Assembly (NCBI RefSeq): GCF_007997215.1
Contig: NZ_VORW01000014.1
Location: forward strand, 45,707 to 109,706
Direction of reading: 5' to 3'
Source of the DNA: Algoriphagus aquimarinus
Lineage (GTDB): Bacteria; Bacteroidota; Bacteroidia; Cytophagales; Cyclobacteriaceae
Length of the DNA: 64,000 bases
Shown one piece after another: positions 35,293 through 44,214 of this stretch. The translations under genes were made by a program, and so were the position numbers. The number at the start of each line of letters is the position of its first letter. Position 1 is the stretch's first letter. Below the pieces are notes generated by a model. That model saw nothing but the letters and a program-made list of their open reading frames with translations. It did no database searches and was not told the origin of the DNA.

Positions 35293-36768
35293 ATGAAAAA
35301 CATATTAGTTATCCTGTTGCTTTCCATGGTGTTTATTTCCTGCACCGACCTAGAGGAAATGAACATCAATCCAAATCTTCCAACTGCAACTCACCCGCAA
35401 CTCCTGCTTACCAATGTGGAATGGGAAGTTTTCAGAGCTTACGGAGGCACTTCAGCGCTCTATGCTCAGAAGATGCTTGTTCAGACCGATGGAGAAAACT
35501 CCAATCAGTATTACAAATGGGATAGAGGCAGTTTTGGCCCATATTCTGTCTTGAGAAATGTAACCAAAATGATCCAAGAAGCTGAGCGAATCAACGATCC
35601 CTCCTACGTCGCCTTGGGCAAATTCTTCAGAAGTTACTACTTCTATAATTTGACTTTAAATTTTGGCGATGTTCCTTATACAGCTGCGCTAAAAGGTGAA
35701 ATAGAAGAAGAATATGCACCTGTATACGATGATCAGGAAGTAGTTTTCAAAGGCATTTTGGCAGAATTGGAAGAAGCAGAAACAATCCTTGCAAGTCAAA
35801 ACACAATCATAGCCGGAGATATCATCTATAGTGGAAATGTGCTTTCTTGGAGAAAACTGATCAATGCTTTCCGCTTGAAAGTCCTAATGACTTTATCTCC
35901 AAAATCAGAATCAGGAGAAATAGACTTTAGTGAATTCAACACTATTTTCACCAATAGTCCATTGATGGAAAGTGAAGCTGAAAGTGGTCAATTAGTATTC
36001 CTAGATCAGCAAAACAATCGCTACCCAGATTTCAACAGTAGTGGGTTCAGTTCTGGGATGTATATAGACTCTACCTTTATCCAGAGACTTCAGGTAAGAA
36101 AAGACCCTAGACTATTTATCTACTGCACCCAGACCAAGTCTGCCAAAGAAGCAGGAAAGGCAATCGATGATTTCTCTTCTTACGAAGGTGGTGACCCGGC
36201 AGCGCCCTATGCAGAAGTCAATCAAAAAGCTACTCAGGGCAACGTATCTAAAGTAAACGACAGATACCATAGAGATCCTGTTAACGAGCCTTATAAGCTA
36301 CTGGGATACTCTGAGCAGCAGTTGATATTGGCTGAGGCAGCAGTTCGTGGCTGGATCAGTGCAGATGCAGAGATGCTTTACAAAGATGGGGTAAAAGCTT
36401 CCTTCAAATTTTACGAAATGTATTCTGAAGAATACAGCAGCTATGTAGATCCTGAGGCCGCGATGATGTACCTAAGTGAGCCGATGAATGATTTTTCAAA
36501 AGCCATGAGTGATACCGATAAAATCGAGCTTATCGTAATGCAAAAGTATCTGCAATCCTTCTTTCAAATGCAGTGGACCTCTTTCTATGATCATCACCGC
36601 ACTGGATTCCCTTCCTTCAGAAGACCTACAGGCGTAGAGATTCCTTACAGATGGATTTACCCACAGTCGGAATACAATTACAATGCTGACAATGTAACCT
36701 CTGCCATTACCAAGCAATTCGGGGCTGGCAATGACAACATTCATCAAATGACTTGGTGGATTAAATAA
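35293..36768 (+). CDS. SusD/RagB-like substrate-binding lipoprotein
   Basis: 491 residues from ATG 35293 (a TTG at 35284 adds only three residues). Lipoprotein signal MKNILVILLLSMVFISC. The mature protein opens with DLEEMNINPNLPTATHPQLLL and has the helical TPR-like layout of the SusD-like_2 group, including FFRSYYFYNLTLNFGDVPYT, SWRKLINAFRLKVLM and KYLQSFFQMQWTSFYDHHRTGFPSF. It caps the SusC pore on the cell surface and binds the substrate. Same operon as SusC; a strong terminator follows. Confidence 0.96.
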   Translation: MKNILVILLLSMVFISCTDLEEMNINPNLPTATHPQLLLTNVEWEVFRAYGGTSALYAQKMLVQTDGENSNQYYKWDRGSFGPYSVLRNVTKMIQEAERINDPSYVALGKFFRSYYFYNLTLNFGDVPYTAALKGEIEEEYAPVYDDQEVVFKGILAELEEAETILASQNTIIAGDIIYSGNVLSWRKLINAFRLKVLMTLSPKSESGEIDFSEFNTIFTNSPLMESEAESGQLVFLDQQNNRYPDFNSSGFSSGMYIDSTFIQRLQVRKDPRLFIYCTQTKSAKEAGKAIDDFSSYEGGDPAAPYAEVNQKATQGNVSKVNDRYHRDPVNEPYKLLGYSEQQLILAEAAVRGWISADAEMLYKDGVKASFKFYEMYSEEYSSYVDPEAAMMYLSEPMNDFSKAMSDTDKIELIVMQKYLQSFFQMQWTSFYDHHRTGFPSFRRPTGVEIPYRWIYPQSEYNYNADNVTSAITKQFGAGNDNIHQMTWWIK

Positions 36769-36787
36769 TAAACACTCCGTTTTTATA

Positions 36788-36829
36788 AAAGTGGACTTTC
36801 CTCGATATGAGTGAAAGTCCACTTTTTTT
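36788..36829 (+). terminator. Rho-independent terminator of the SusCD operon
   Basis: AAAGTGGACTTTC (36788-36800) pairs with GAAAGTCCACTTT (36813-36825), a 13-bp stem, then T to 36829. Confidence 0.95.
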
Positions 36830-36898
36830 CTACTGGTCATTCAAAGTCAATTGTTAAACATGCCTTAATTTTTCTTCCCCTTCAGGATTAGGCATTAA

Positions 36899-36923
36899 AA
36901 AAGCCCGGACCATCCGGGCTTTT
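36899..36923 (-). terminator. Rho-independent terminator of the M1 peptidase gene
   Basis: AAAAGCCCGGA (36899-36909), loop CCA, TCCGGGCTTTT (36913-36923); read on the minus strand it follows the peptidase stop within 6 bases. Confidence 0.92.
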
Positions 36924-36928
36924 GCATT

Positions 36929-38887
36929 TTATTTCTCGTAAACATTCTGTGGCCAGCTATCATTTCCAAGATTCACATCTGGAAGAAGCTTGTCAGGGTC
37001 GATTACTACTGCCGTTACTTTTTTGTCAGTTTTTAACAAGTAGTTCCAGGTATCACCTCGTTGCCAGATCTCAACAGGAAGCATTTTTCTCTCAGTTGAG
37101 CCATCTTCAAAAGTGATTTCCATTAATACCGGCATTGGCATATCGCCTTTGTTAGCCAAGACAACTACGTAATTTCCTGCATAAGGAATTACCGCATTTA
37201 CTCCCAAGTCAATATTGCCAGTTCCGTAGAACCATCCTTGCCAGAACCAAGAAAGGTTTTCTCCGGCTACATTCTCCATATGATTGAAGAAGTCAGTAGG
37301 CTGTGGATGCTTGTATGACCAAGTCTTGATGTAAGATTTGAAGGCATTATCAAATCGCTCATGGCCCAAAATGTACTCTCTCAACATTAATAGGCCAAAA
37401 GCTGGCTTATTGTAAGCAAGCATTCCCAAATTACCAACATTTACTACATCTGGATAAGTGTCAATCCCTTCTCTAGTCTCGCTAGTGAAGAAATTTGTAT
37501 ATCTACGCGTTTCATTCAAGTTTGATGGGTATTCTCCATCATTGAAGGATAGTGTGCTGTAATGGTTGATAAAGGTATTGAAGCCTTCGTCCATCCATGG
37601 GTATCTGCGCTCATTGGATCCTACAATCATTGGAAACCAGTTGTGACCAAACTCGTGATCAGTTACTCCCCACAGGTCTTCTCCTTTGGAATTATAACTA
37701 CAGAAGTTCAATCCTGGGTATTCCATCCCTCCGATGTCTGCAGCTACGTTAGTCGCAGTAGCATAAGGGAATTCAAACCATGTAGAAGAATAATGCTCGA
37801 TAGATGCTTTGGTATATTCTGTAGATCTAGACCAAGCATCAGCTCCATTTGATTCTTTAGGATAAGCAGACTGAGCTAATATTTTCTTTCCACTAGGCAA
37901 GTTGATTTTGGCAGCATCCCAGATAAATGCTCTCGAAGTAGCAAAAGCCGCATCACGGCTATTTTGGATAGCGAAATGCCAGGTAACTGTTCCCTCTTGC
38001 TTAGGTCTTGTCAATTCAGTATTCCCTAGCTCTTCAGCAGTGATCAGCATTACTGTGGTATCACTGTCTTTTGCTTTAGCGTAACGATCCTGAAGTTCTT
38101 TGCTCAAGACTTCTTTGGGATTCAAAAGCTCACCAGAACCCACCACGATGTGGTCATAAGGAACGGTAACTTTGTAATCGAAATCACCATACTCAAGATA
38201 AAACTCTCCAGCTCCCAAGTAAGGCTCCACATTCCAACCTTCTACATCGTCAAATACGGCTACTTTAGGATACCACTGGGCAAAAGCATAGATCCAACCA
38301 TCTTCTACTTCCAGTCTTCCCATTCTATCCATTCCTTCTACAGGAACTTTGAAAGAGAAATCCATTGAAACTGTGGCAGTACCACCTTTTGCTGGGATAG
38401 GCTCGTTGAACCAAACTTGCATTCTGGTATCTGAAACAATGTTTTTAGAAGAAACGGATCCTTTAGACCCCACTTTAGCTTGTAGATTAGTAACATCGAA
38501 ACCTCCGTCAATATCACCATTGTAGCGATTTCCTTGAATTGGAGTAGTCAAAGTTCCGCGGGAATCTTCTTTGAATCGGTTTTGCTCCATTTGCATCCAG
38601 ATGAAGTCCAGAGTCTCAGGGCTATTATTGGTATAGGTAAGCTTAATATTACCAGATAGCGTGTGTGCCTGATCATCCAAAGTCACAGCGATTTGATAAT
38701 CAGCCTTGTTTTGCCAGTAGCCTACATTAGGTTTGCCAGAGGCAGATCGAGTGTAGGTTCCCTTGCGATTGATAAATTCACCAAATTCTTTCTGGTTATT
38801 TTCCTTTACTTCTTGAGCAAAAGAATTGCTGATTCCTGCGAGCATAGCTCCGGCAAAAAGCAGCTTAATTATAATTTTCCTGCGCAT
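36929..38887 (-). CDS. M1 family metallopeptidase, secreted
   Basis: 652 residues with a signal peptide (about 1-25, ending SFAQ). The zinc site is HEFGH (H411, E412, H415) with E434 in WMDEGFNTF as third ligand; the upstream GGMEYPGLNF replaces the classical GAMEN exopeptidase motif. An N-terminal beta domain (about 50-250) precedes the catalytic part, as in aminopeptidase N relatives. All catalytic residues are present, so it should be an active periplasmic or extracellular peptidase. It converges with susD and is divergent from the TonB receptor gene. Confidence 0.94.
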   Translation of the reverse strand: MRRKIIIKLLFAGAMLAGISNSFAQEVKENNQKEFGEFINRKGTYTRSASGKPNVGYWQNKADYQIAVTLDDQAHTLSGNIKLTYTNNSPETLDFIWMQMEQNRFKEDSRGTLTTPIQGNRYNGDIDGGFDVTNLQAKVGSKGSVSSKNIVSDTRMQVWFNEPIPAKGGTATVSMDFSFKVPVEGMDRMGRLEVEDGWIYAFAQWYPKVAVFDDVEGWNVEPYLGAGEFYLEYGDFDYKVTVPYDHIVVGSGELLNPKEVLSKELQDRYAKAKDSDTTVMLITAEELGNTELTRPKQEGTVTWHFAIQNSRDAAFATSRAFIWDAAKINLPSGKKILAQSAYPKESNGADAWSRSTEYTKASIEHYSSTWFEFPYATATNVAADIGGMEYPGLNFCSYNSKGEDLWGVTDHEFGHNWFPMIVGSNERRYPWMDEGFNTFINHYSTLSFNDGEYPSNLNETRRYTNFFTSETREGIDTYPDVVNVGNLGMLAYNKPAFGLLMLREYILGHERFDNAFKSYIKTWSYKHPQPTDFFNHMENVAGENLSWFWQGWFYGTGNIDLGVNAVIPYAGNYVVVLANKGDMPMPVLMEITFEDGSTERKMLPVEIWQRGDTWNYLLKTDKKVTAVVIDPDKLLPDVNLGNDSWPQNVYEK

Positions 38888-39045
38888 ACTAGATAATTGA
38901 TTTAACCCTAAAAGTAAGAATTGCTAGCTTAAGCTCTAGGGCATTTTATACGAGAGTCTCTGCTTTAACGAATTTTTAGATAAATCGCATTATTGGAAAA
39001 TGCATATTTTCCCAGCACTTTTGGGCTTCTATTTACGATCAACCC

Positions 39046-40872
39046 ATGCGAAAATTAGTACTACTAGTGTCTTCATTGGCATTTTCTTTAGGTGTAAATG
39101 CTCAAACAGACACCACAACACAGGATTTAGGAGAAGTTTTGATCCAAGAAAACAGGATTCAACTCCCATTCTCTAAGCAAAACAGGAATATTTCTCTCAT
39201 CAGTAAACTCCAGATAGAAACCACTCCAGCCAGAAGTTTAGCTGAAATACTATCATTTGTACCGGGCGTAGATATTCGTCAAAGAGGAGTCACCGGAGTA
39301 CAATCAGACGTAAGTATCCGTGGTGGATCCTTTGAGCAGACGCTCATGCTTCTGAATGGTATCAAACTCAGCGATCCTCAGACGGGGCATCACATGATGA
39401 ATATCCCAGTTCCCTTGGTCAATATTGACAGAGTGGAAGTATTGAAAGGTCCGGCATCAAGAGTTTTTGGGCAAAATGCCTATGCAGGCGCGATCAATGT
39501 AATTACTGAACTGAGCGATAAAAGATATGCTAGAATTCAAGGCTATGCAGGTGACTTTGGAATGAAGGGAATAAACTTTGCCGGTTCACTTCCTGTAGGG
39601 AATTACAAGCAAAACTTGGCAATCTCTTACGATGACTCAAATGGACATTGGTATAATTCGGACTACCAAGTCAGCAATATCTTCTACGAAGGTGGTGTTG
39701 ATCTCAATGAGAAAAATGAATTGAAGGGCATGATAGCCTATACAGACCGCAGCTTCGGTGCCAATGGTTTTTACTCCAGTGCATTTCCAGATCAGTGGGA
39801 AAGCGTTCAGACAACCTTGGCTTCACTTAGTCACTCTTTAAAACTAGAGAACTTTTACCTAAATACCCGAGGTTATTTTCGCAGAAATGCTGACGAATAT
39901 GTGCTCAAGAAAAATGAGCCGGAGTTCTACAAAAACAACCATACGACAGACGTTTTTGCCTTGGAGGCAAACGGAAATTTTGAATCCAAATTCGGTAAAA
40001 CTGGCTTTGGTCTAGAGACCAGAAAGGAAGCCATCGAAAGTACCAATCTTGGAAGTCGTGATCGAGTGCTGACAGGGATCTTCTTAGAGCAAATGGTCAA
40101 TTTTGGTTCAAAAGTAGATTTACGGGCTGGAGTGTATTCTAACTATTATTCAGAATATGGCTGGAAGCATTTCCCAGGAGCGGAAATTGGTTTTCAGGCT
40201 ACATCTGATCTGAGGCTTTACTCAGGCTACGGAATAAGCTATAGAATCCCTACCTACAACGATCTGTACTATAAAGGCCCAACCAATATCGGAAATAATC
40301 AACTCGTACCTGAGCAAGCGCAAAACTTCGAAATCGGAGCAAAATGGTCTAAATCCGGGATTTTTGCAGAATTGGTTTACTTCAATAGAAGCACTGACAA
40401 CCTGATCGAATGGACAAGACCTAATGCTGACACTCCTTGGCAGCCACAGAATTTCAGCGAAGTAAAATTCAATGGAATTGAAGCTTCCCTAAACTATCGT
40501 GTAAATCCAAATGGCAATACTATACAGGTCAAGGAATTCAATCTTTCCTATAACTACATCAATGCTGATTTGATCAATCAGCCTGGAATCGAGACTAGGT
40601 ATGCTTTGACAGCATTGAAAAATCAAATGATCGGAGGAGTACTTGTTGGGATTGGCCAAAAGCTGGAGTGGAATACCAAAATGAGAAATGTAGAGCGCAT
40701 GAATCTGGACCCTTATTTCCTACTAGACATGCGAGTAGACTATAATCGAACCGGAAAAATCGGATTCTTTGCCGAAGCATCCAATATCACCGATACAGAC
40801 TATATCGAATCGGGAACTGTACAGATGCCAGGCCGCTGGTTTAGGGCTGGATTTATGTTGAATCTGGAGTAA
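39046..40872 (+). CDS. TonB-dependent outer-membrane receptor (BtuB size class)
   Basis: 608 residues. Signal peptide ending VNAQ (about 20); TonB-box-like region DLGEVLIQENR; plug with SLAEILSFVPGVDIRQRG, DVSIRGGSFEQTLMLLNGIKL and RVEVLKGPASRVFGQNAYAGAINVIT; then a 22-strand barrel ending RAGFMLNLE. Length and organisation resemble BtuB and siderophore receptors, but the ligand cannot be read: no cobalamin riboswitch is visible in the 158-base upstream region, and no ABC transporter is adjacent. Single gene, divergent from the peptidase. Confidence 0.94.
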   Translation: MRKLVLLVSSLAFSLGVNAQTDTTTQDLGEVLIQENRIQLPFSKQNRNISLISKLQIETTPARSLAEILSFVPGVDIRQRGVTGVQSDVSIRGGSFEQTLMLLNGIKLSDPQTGHHMMNIPVPLVNIDRVEVLKGPASRVFGQNAYAGAINVITELSDKRYARIQGYAGDFGMKGINFAGSLPVGNYKQNLAISYDDSNGHWYNSDYQVSNIFYEGGVDLNEKNELKGMIAYTDRSFGANGFYSSAFPDQWESVQTTLASLSHSLKLENFYLNTRGYFRRNADEYVLKKNEPEFYKNNHTTDVFALEANGNFESKFGKTGFGLETRKEAIESTNLGSRDRVLTGIFLEQMVNFGSKVDLRAGVYSNYYSEYGWKHFPGAEIGFQATSDLRLYSGYGISYRIPTYNDLYYKGPTNIGNNQLVPEQAQNFEIGAKWSKSGIFAELVYFNRSTDNLIEWTRPNADTPWQPQNFSEVKFNGIEASLNYRVNPNGNTIQVKEFNLSYNYINADLINQPGIETRYALTALKNQMIGGVLVGIGQKLEWNTKMRNVERMNLDPYFLLDMRVDYNRTGKIGFFAEASNITDTDYIESGTVQMPGRWFRAGFMLNLE

Positions 40873-40947
40873 AGGCTAAATAAAAAATAATTTACCTCCT
40901 CATTATCAAACGATTATTTTTTATTATCAAAAAAAAGCAATCCAAGA

Positions 40948-40978
40948 TTTGCCACAAATGAATCTCTAATTACCTTTG
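40948..40978 (+). promoter_or_regulatory. Bacteroidota-type promoter of the tRNA-Val cluster
   Basis: TTTG (40948-40951), exactly 19 bases, then TACCTTTG (40971-40978), a perfect match to the TTTG-N19-TAnnTTTG consensus. The expected start is about 40985, 27 bases before the first tRNA. Confidence 0.85.
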
Positions 40979-41011
40979 CATTCCCTTTCGAACGGAAAGG
41001 AATACAAAGAT

Positions 41012-41086
41012 GGGAGTTTAGCTCAGTTGGTTCAGAGCATCTGCCTTACAAGCAGAGGGTCGGGGGTTCGAATCCCTCAACTCCCA
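41012..41086 (+). tRNA. tRNA-Val (anticodon TAC), copy 1
   Basis: Acceptor GGGAGTT (41012-41018) with AACTCCC (41079-41085), discriminator A. Anticodon stem TCTGC/GCAGA around CTTACAA gives TAC. T arm GGGGG-TTCGAAT-CCCTC-like. CCA is not encoded. Identical to copy 2. Confidence 0.97.
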
Positions 41087-41129
41087 CATCTTACTATTTA
41101 TGCTCAAAAGTGAGCAATATTTAATTCTT

Positions 41130-41170
41130 GGGAGTTTAGCTCATCCCGATAGCTATCGGGAGGTTCAGAG
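41130..41170 (+). pseudogene. Broken tRNA-Val copy split by an 18-bp palindrome
   Basis: GGGAGTTTAGCTCA (41130-41143) is the 5' end of the flanking tRNA-Val genes, then comes TCCCGATAGCTATCGGGA (41144-41161), then GGTTCAGAG (41162-41170), which resumes the tRNA sequence with only GTT missing. The rest of the tRNA (anticodon, T arm) is gone. This is a third, dead copy between two intact ones. Confidence 0.85.
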
Positions 41171-41189
41171 TTTCAAAAGAAAATTTATT

Positions 41190-41264
41190 GGGAGTTTAGC
41201 TCAGTTGGTTCAGAGCATCTGCCTTACAAGCAGAGGGTCGGGGGTTCGAATCCCTCAACTCCCA
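41190..41264 (+). tRNA. tRNA-Val (anticodon TAC), copy 2
   Basis: Sequence identical to copy 1 from the acceptor GGGAGTT (41190-41196) to AACTCCC (41257-41263) and discriminator A, 178 bases downstream. Probably in the same transcript; followed by a terminator. Confidence 0.97.
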
Positions 41265-41270
41265 CATTCA

Positions 41271-41300
41271 ATCCCGGATAATTTATTCGGGATTTTTTTT
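41271..41300 (+). terminator. Rho-independent terminator of the tRNA-Val cluster
   Basis: ATCCCG (41271-41276) pairs with CGGGAT (41288-41293), followed by a run of T to 41300. Confidence 0.85.
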
Positions 41301-41323
41301 GCCCCATTTTTTTTAATACTACA

Positions 41324-41356
41324 TAAAAAAGCCTCCAAATATCACATCAGGAGGCT
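41324..41356 (-). terminator. Minus-strand terminator below the ALDH remnant
   Basis: AGCCTCC (41330-41336) and GGAGGCT (41350-41356), with a T-run on the minus strand. It is about 140 bases beyond the stop codon of the ALDH remnant and may be the original ALDH terminator; no comparable hairpin is seen directly after the intact ALDH gene. Confidence 0.8.
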
Positions 41357-41425
41357 ATTCCATTAAATCCTAATTTCACATGTATTCAAAGTAACTATTT
41401 TGAATACGAGACTGACACTTAGTTA

Positions 41426-41485
41426 AGACCACTTCGATCTTCCCGCCTCTTAACCCAAAAATGCAATTGGCATAAAACCGAGAAA
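41426..41485. repeat. Degenerate copy of the TACTGGCATC element
   Basis: agaccacttcgatcttc...caattggcataaaaccg lines up loosely with the elements at 49741-49825 and 47395-47478, including the position downstream of a minus-strand gene end. Low identity, so tentative. Confidence 0.35.
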
Positions 41486-41494
41486 TCAGAAACT

Positions 41495-41617
41495 CTAAAT
41501 ATCAAACTTAATCCCCTGAGCCAACGGCAAGGTAGATGAGTAATTGATCGTAATTGTGTGACGACGCATATAAGCTTTCCACGCATCTGATCCTGACTCG
41601 CGACCTCCACCAGTTTT
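41495..41617 (-). pseudogene. 3'-end remnant of an aldehyde dehydrogenase gene
   Basis: On the minus strand the frame reads [18 protein letters not shown], then [21 protein letters not shown] and a TAG stop at 41495-41497. The intact ALDH (ending 42604) has the same 39 residues with only two changes (QTN to HTI) but a TGA stop. Many bases differ, mostly silently. It has no upstream coding part: an in-frame TAA precedes the first residues. It is thus a free-standing 3' end, not a gene. Confidence 0.9.
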
Positions 41618-41649
41618 TTAACAATTTGGATAGCTATCAGTAATAAAGC

Positions 41650-42477
41650 CTATTTCTTCTCAAGGCCATTTTTACAGACATATTCCTGAAGTTTTTGATT
41701 TCTCCTCATGATTTCCATATTATCCTCTTGCTCTATCCAACTTTCCTTATGATATAAATGATACTGAACCGCTAGATTTCTCAGGGAAACCAAGTGAAAC
41801 CCCAAACCTTGAAATCTCCATACCAAATCGATATCCTCACCAACAGCAGGTTTGATGTAATCCTCATTAAACCCATTTATTGCTTCTATAGCGGACCTAT
41901 GAAACGACATATTACAACCTTTCAAATTCCTCATTTTTCTCACCTTAGGAATGAAACCAAAAGGACCCGTGGGATCTATGAATATACCTTCCTCAACAAA
42001 TTGACCACCCTTCCTAGATATTTTGCGGAATTTCCCAACAATAAGCCTGTTCATTTTACTTAATGGTAATTTACCTTCAATTAGCTCATTAGAAGTCTCT
42101 GGATCCAATTTTATCCGCTTTCCAGCCAGAATGGAATTTCTATTAGAAAGTTTAAAGTGAAATTCCATAAATCGCGGATGAAGCACACAGTCTCCATCTA
42201 TAAATACTAGCCATTCAGTTTTGGCTGATTTAATAGCCCGATTAAGTGCGCGGTTTTTTCTCCATCCTAAATCTTCCTGTGTCAGATGCTGGATAGGAAA
42301 AGTAGAGTCTATTTGTCGCACATAATCCCTCATCTCCAGACTATCTCCGTCTTCAGAAATTATCACTTCAAAGCCCCTCCAAGTCTGCAACTCTAGGGAC
42401 TTCATAACTTGTTCTAAAAAATGGACATCTTTATAAACAGAGATAATCAAAGATGCTTTAAGCTCTTCAGAGTGCAT
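41650..42477 (-). CDS. Family 2-type glycosyltransferase
   Basis: 275 residues from ATG 42477; a TTG 42 bases further upstream is possible but adds no conserved residues. GT-A fold: SLIISVYKDVHFLEQVMKSL, SEDGDSLEM, a DLGWRKNRALNRAI acceptor-side segment, FIDGDCVLHP with the metal-binding D-x-D, and GEDIDLVWRFQGLG (ED motif of the base). The galactosyltransferase-like region with NLKGCNMSFHR suggests the GT2/GT7-C like group. Probably acts on surface polysaccharide or glycoprotein. It is AT-rich compared with its neighbours and sits between the intact ALDH gene and the ALDH remnant. Confidence 0.88.
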   Translation of the reverse strand: MHSEELKASLIISVYKDVHFLEQVMKSLELQTWRGFEVIISEDGDSLEMRDYVRQIDSTFPIQHLTQEDLGWRKNRALNRAIKSAKTEWLVFIDGDCVLHPRFMEFHFKLSNRNSILAGKRIKLDPETSNELIEGKLPLSKMNRLIVGKFRKISRKGGQFVEEGIFIDPTGPFGFIPKVRKMRNLKGCNMSFHRSAIEAINGFNEDYIKPAVGEDIDLVWRFQGLGFHLVSLRNLAVQYHLYHKESWIEQEDNMEIMRRNQKLQEYVCKNGLEKK

Positions 42478-42603
42478 GGCTGGGTTGGTCAAAGGGGATT
42501 TGAGGAAGTCAAGCCACAAGTTGGTAAGAGATAATTATGGCTAACATCGCCCTATTTAAATCTTCACTTGTGGCTTGATTGGCATTTATAAGGGTTACAA
42601 TTT

Positions 42604-44148
42604 TCAAATATCAAACTTAATCCCCTGCGCCAAAGGCAAAGTAGATGAGTAATTAATTGTATTTGTCTGACGACGCATATAAGCTTTCCAAGCATCAGAG
42701 CCGGACTCTCTTCCTCCACCAGTTTCCTTTTCTCCACCAAAAGCACCACCGATTTCCGCACCGGAGGTTCCGATATTCACATTAGCAATTCCACAATCGG
42801 ATCCAGCTACGGAAAGAAATGCTTCAGCTTCTCTCATATTGGTTGTCATGATCGCAGAAGATAATCCCTGTGGAACTCCGTTCTGTATCGCAATAGCTTC
42901 AGCAATTTCTTTGTATTTGATTAAATAAAGAATCGGTGCAAATGTCTCGTGTTGCACGATTTCAAAGTGATTTTCAGCTTCATAGATGGCTGGTTTCACA
43001 TAGCAGCCAGACTCATAGCCCTGACCACTTAACACGCCACCTTCTACCACTACCTTCCCTCCTTCGACCTGTACCTTCTCGATAGCCGCTAAATACATAT
43101 CAACGGCATCCTTGTCAATTACTGGCCCAACATGATTTTTTTCATCCAAAGGATTCCCAATCACTAGTTTGCTATATGCAGACGCTAGCCTCGACTTGAC
43201 TTCTTCATAGACATTCTCATGAATAATTAGACGCCTTGTACTGGTACATCGCTGACCTGCCGTTCCAACAGCTCCAAATAAAGCTCCTCGAATCGCCATG
43301 TCCATGTCGGCATTTTCGGTGATGATGATGGCATTATTTCCACCAAGTTCCAAAAGAGACCTTCCTAGCCTACCTCCAACTGCCTGCCCAACTAATTTCC
43401 CCATACGGGTAGAACCAGTAGCTGAAACCAATGGAATTCTAGAATCATGTGACATCAGTTCGCCTACTTTATAATCACCAATGATAAGTGAACATATTCC
43501 CTCTGGCATGCCATGTTTTTCAAAAATCTCACTCGCAATATGCTGGCATGCAATTCCAGAAAGAGGTGCTTTTTCAGATGGCTTCCAAACACAAACATCT
43601 CCACAAACCCAAGCCAATGCAGCATTCCAAGACCAAACTGCCACAGGGAAATTGAAGGCAGAAATAATCCCGATTATTCCCAGAGCATGCCACTGCTCAT
43701 ACATTCTATGACCAGGACGCTCAGAATGCATCGTCAAACCATAAAGTTGGCGAGAAAGGCCAACTGCAAAATCACAGATATCTATCATCTCCTGCACCTC
43801 TCCTAGTCCCTCTTGATAGGATTTCCCCATCTCATAAGAGACAAGCTTTCCTAGGTCAGCCTTCTTTTCCCTTAACGCATTACCAATCTCTCTCACAATT
43901 TCACCTCGATGCGGCGCAGGTACTTGTCTCCAGCTTTCAAAAGCAACTTGAGCCTGAGAGATCACTTCCTCATAAGCTTTCTGATTCGTTGCCTGCACTT
44001 TTCCAATCAGGACTCCATCTGCCGGTGAAAAAGATGAAATGGAAGCTTCTCCAGAATCTATCCAATTGACACCAGTTGATGTCCCTGAGTTTTCTGATTT
44101 TATTCCGAGTCGCTTCAAAGATTCTTGAATACCGAATTGATCTGCCAT
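42604..44148 (-). CDS. Aldehyde dehydrogenase, ALDH7 type (aminoadipate-semialdehyde/P6C dehydrogenase-like)
   Basis: 514 residues. ALDH7/antiquitin hallmarks: SAFNFPVAVWSWNAALAW with N166, KPSEKAPL with K189, LLELGGNNAI with E267, and the catalytic C301 in GTAGQRCTSTRR. The family oxidises alpha-aminoadipate semialdehyde (lysine breakdown) and related aldehydes with NAD+. The last 39 codons have a second, free-standing copy at 41495-41617. Alternative: another substrate of the same subfamily. A single ATG start at 44148, no signal peptide, cytosolic. Confidence 0.93.
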   Translation of the reverse strand: MADQFGIQESLKRLGIKSENSGTSTGVNWIDSGEASISSFSPADGVLIGKVQATNQKAYEEVISQAQVAFESWRQVPAPHRGEIVREIGNALREKKADLGKLVSYEMGKSYQEGLGEVQEMIDICDFAVGLSRQLYGLTMHSERPGHRMYEQWHALGIIGIISAFNFPVAVWSWNAALAWVCGDVCVWKPSEKAPLSGIACQHIASEIFEKHGMPEGICSLIIGDYKVGELMSHDSRIPLVSATGSTRMGKLVGQAVGGRLGRSLLELGGNNAIIITENADMDMAIRGALFGAVGTAGQRCTSTRRLIIHENVYEEVKSRLASAYSKLVIGNPLDEKNHVGPVIDKDAVDMYLAAIEKVQVEGGKVVVEGGVLSGQGYESGCYVKPAIYEAENHFEIVQHETFAPILYLIKYKEIAEAIAIQNGVPQGLSSAIMTTNMREAEAFLSVAGSDCGIANVNIGTSGAEIGGAFGGEKETGGGRESGSDAWKAYMRRQTNTINYSSTLPLAQGIKFDI

Positions 44149-44214
44149 TGTATTTGGGTTTTTTATGTGTTCAAAGCTAAAATAATTATCACGGAGAGTC
44201 CATAGGTTGATGTA

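Noticed and set aside
39046..40872. Cobalamin receptor under riboswitch control
   Set aside because: The receptor has BtuB size, but no B12-box-like sequence is visible in the 158-base upstream region and no transporter genes are adjacent.
41419..41610. A 63-codon minus-strand reading frame over the ALDH remnant
   Set aside because: It is the shifted-frame shadow of the remnant; the same shadow exists over the intact ALDH end.
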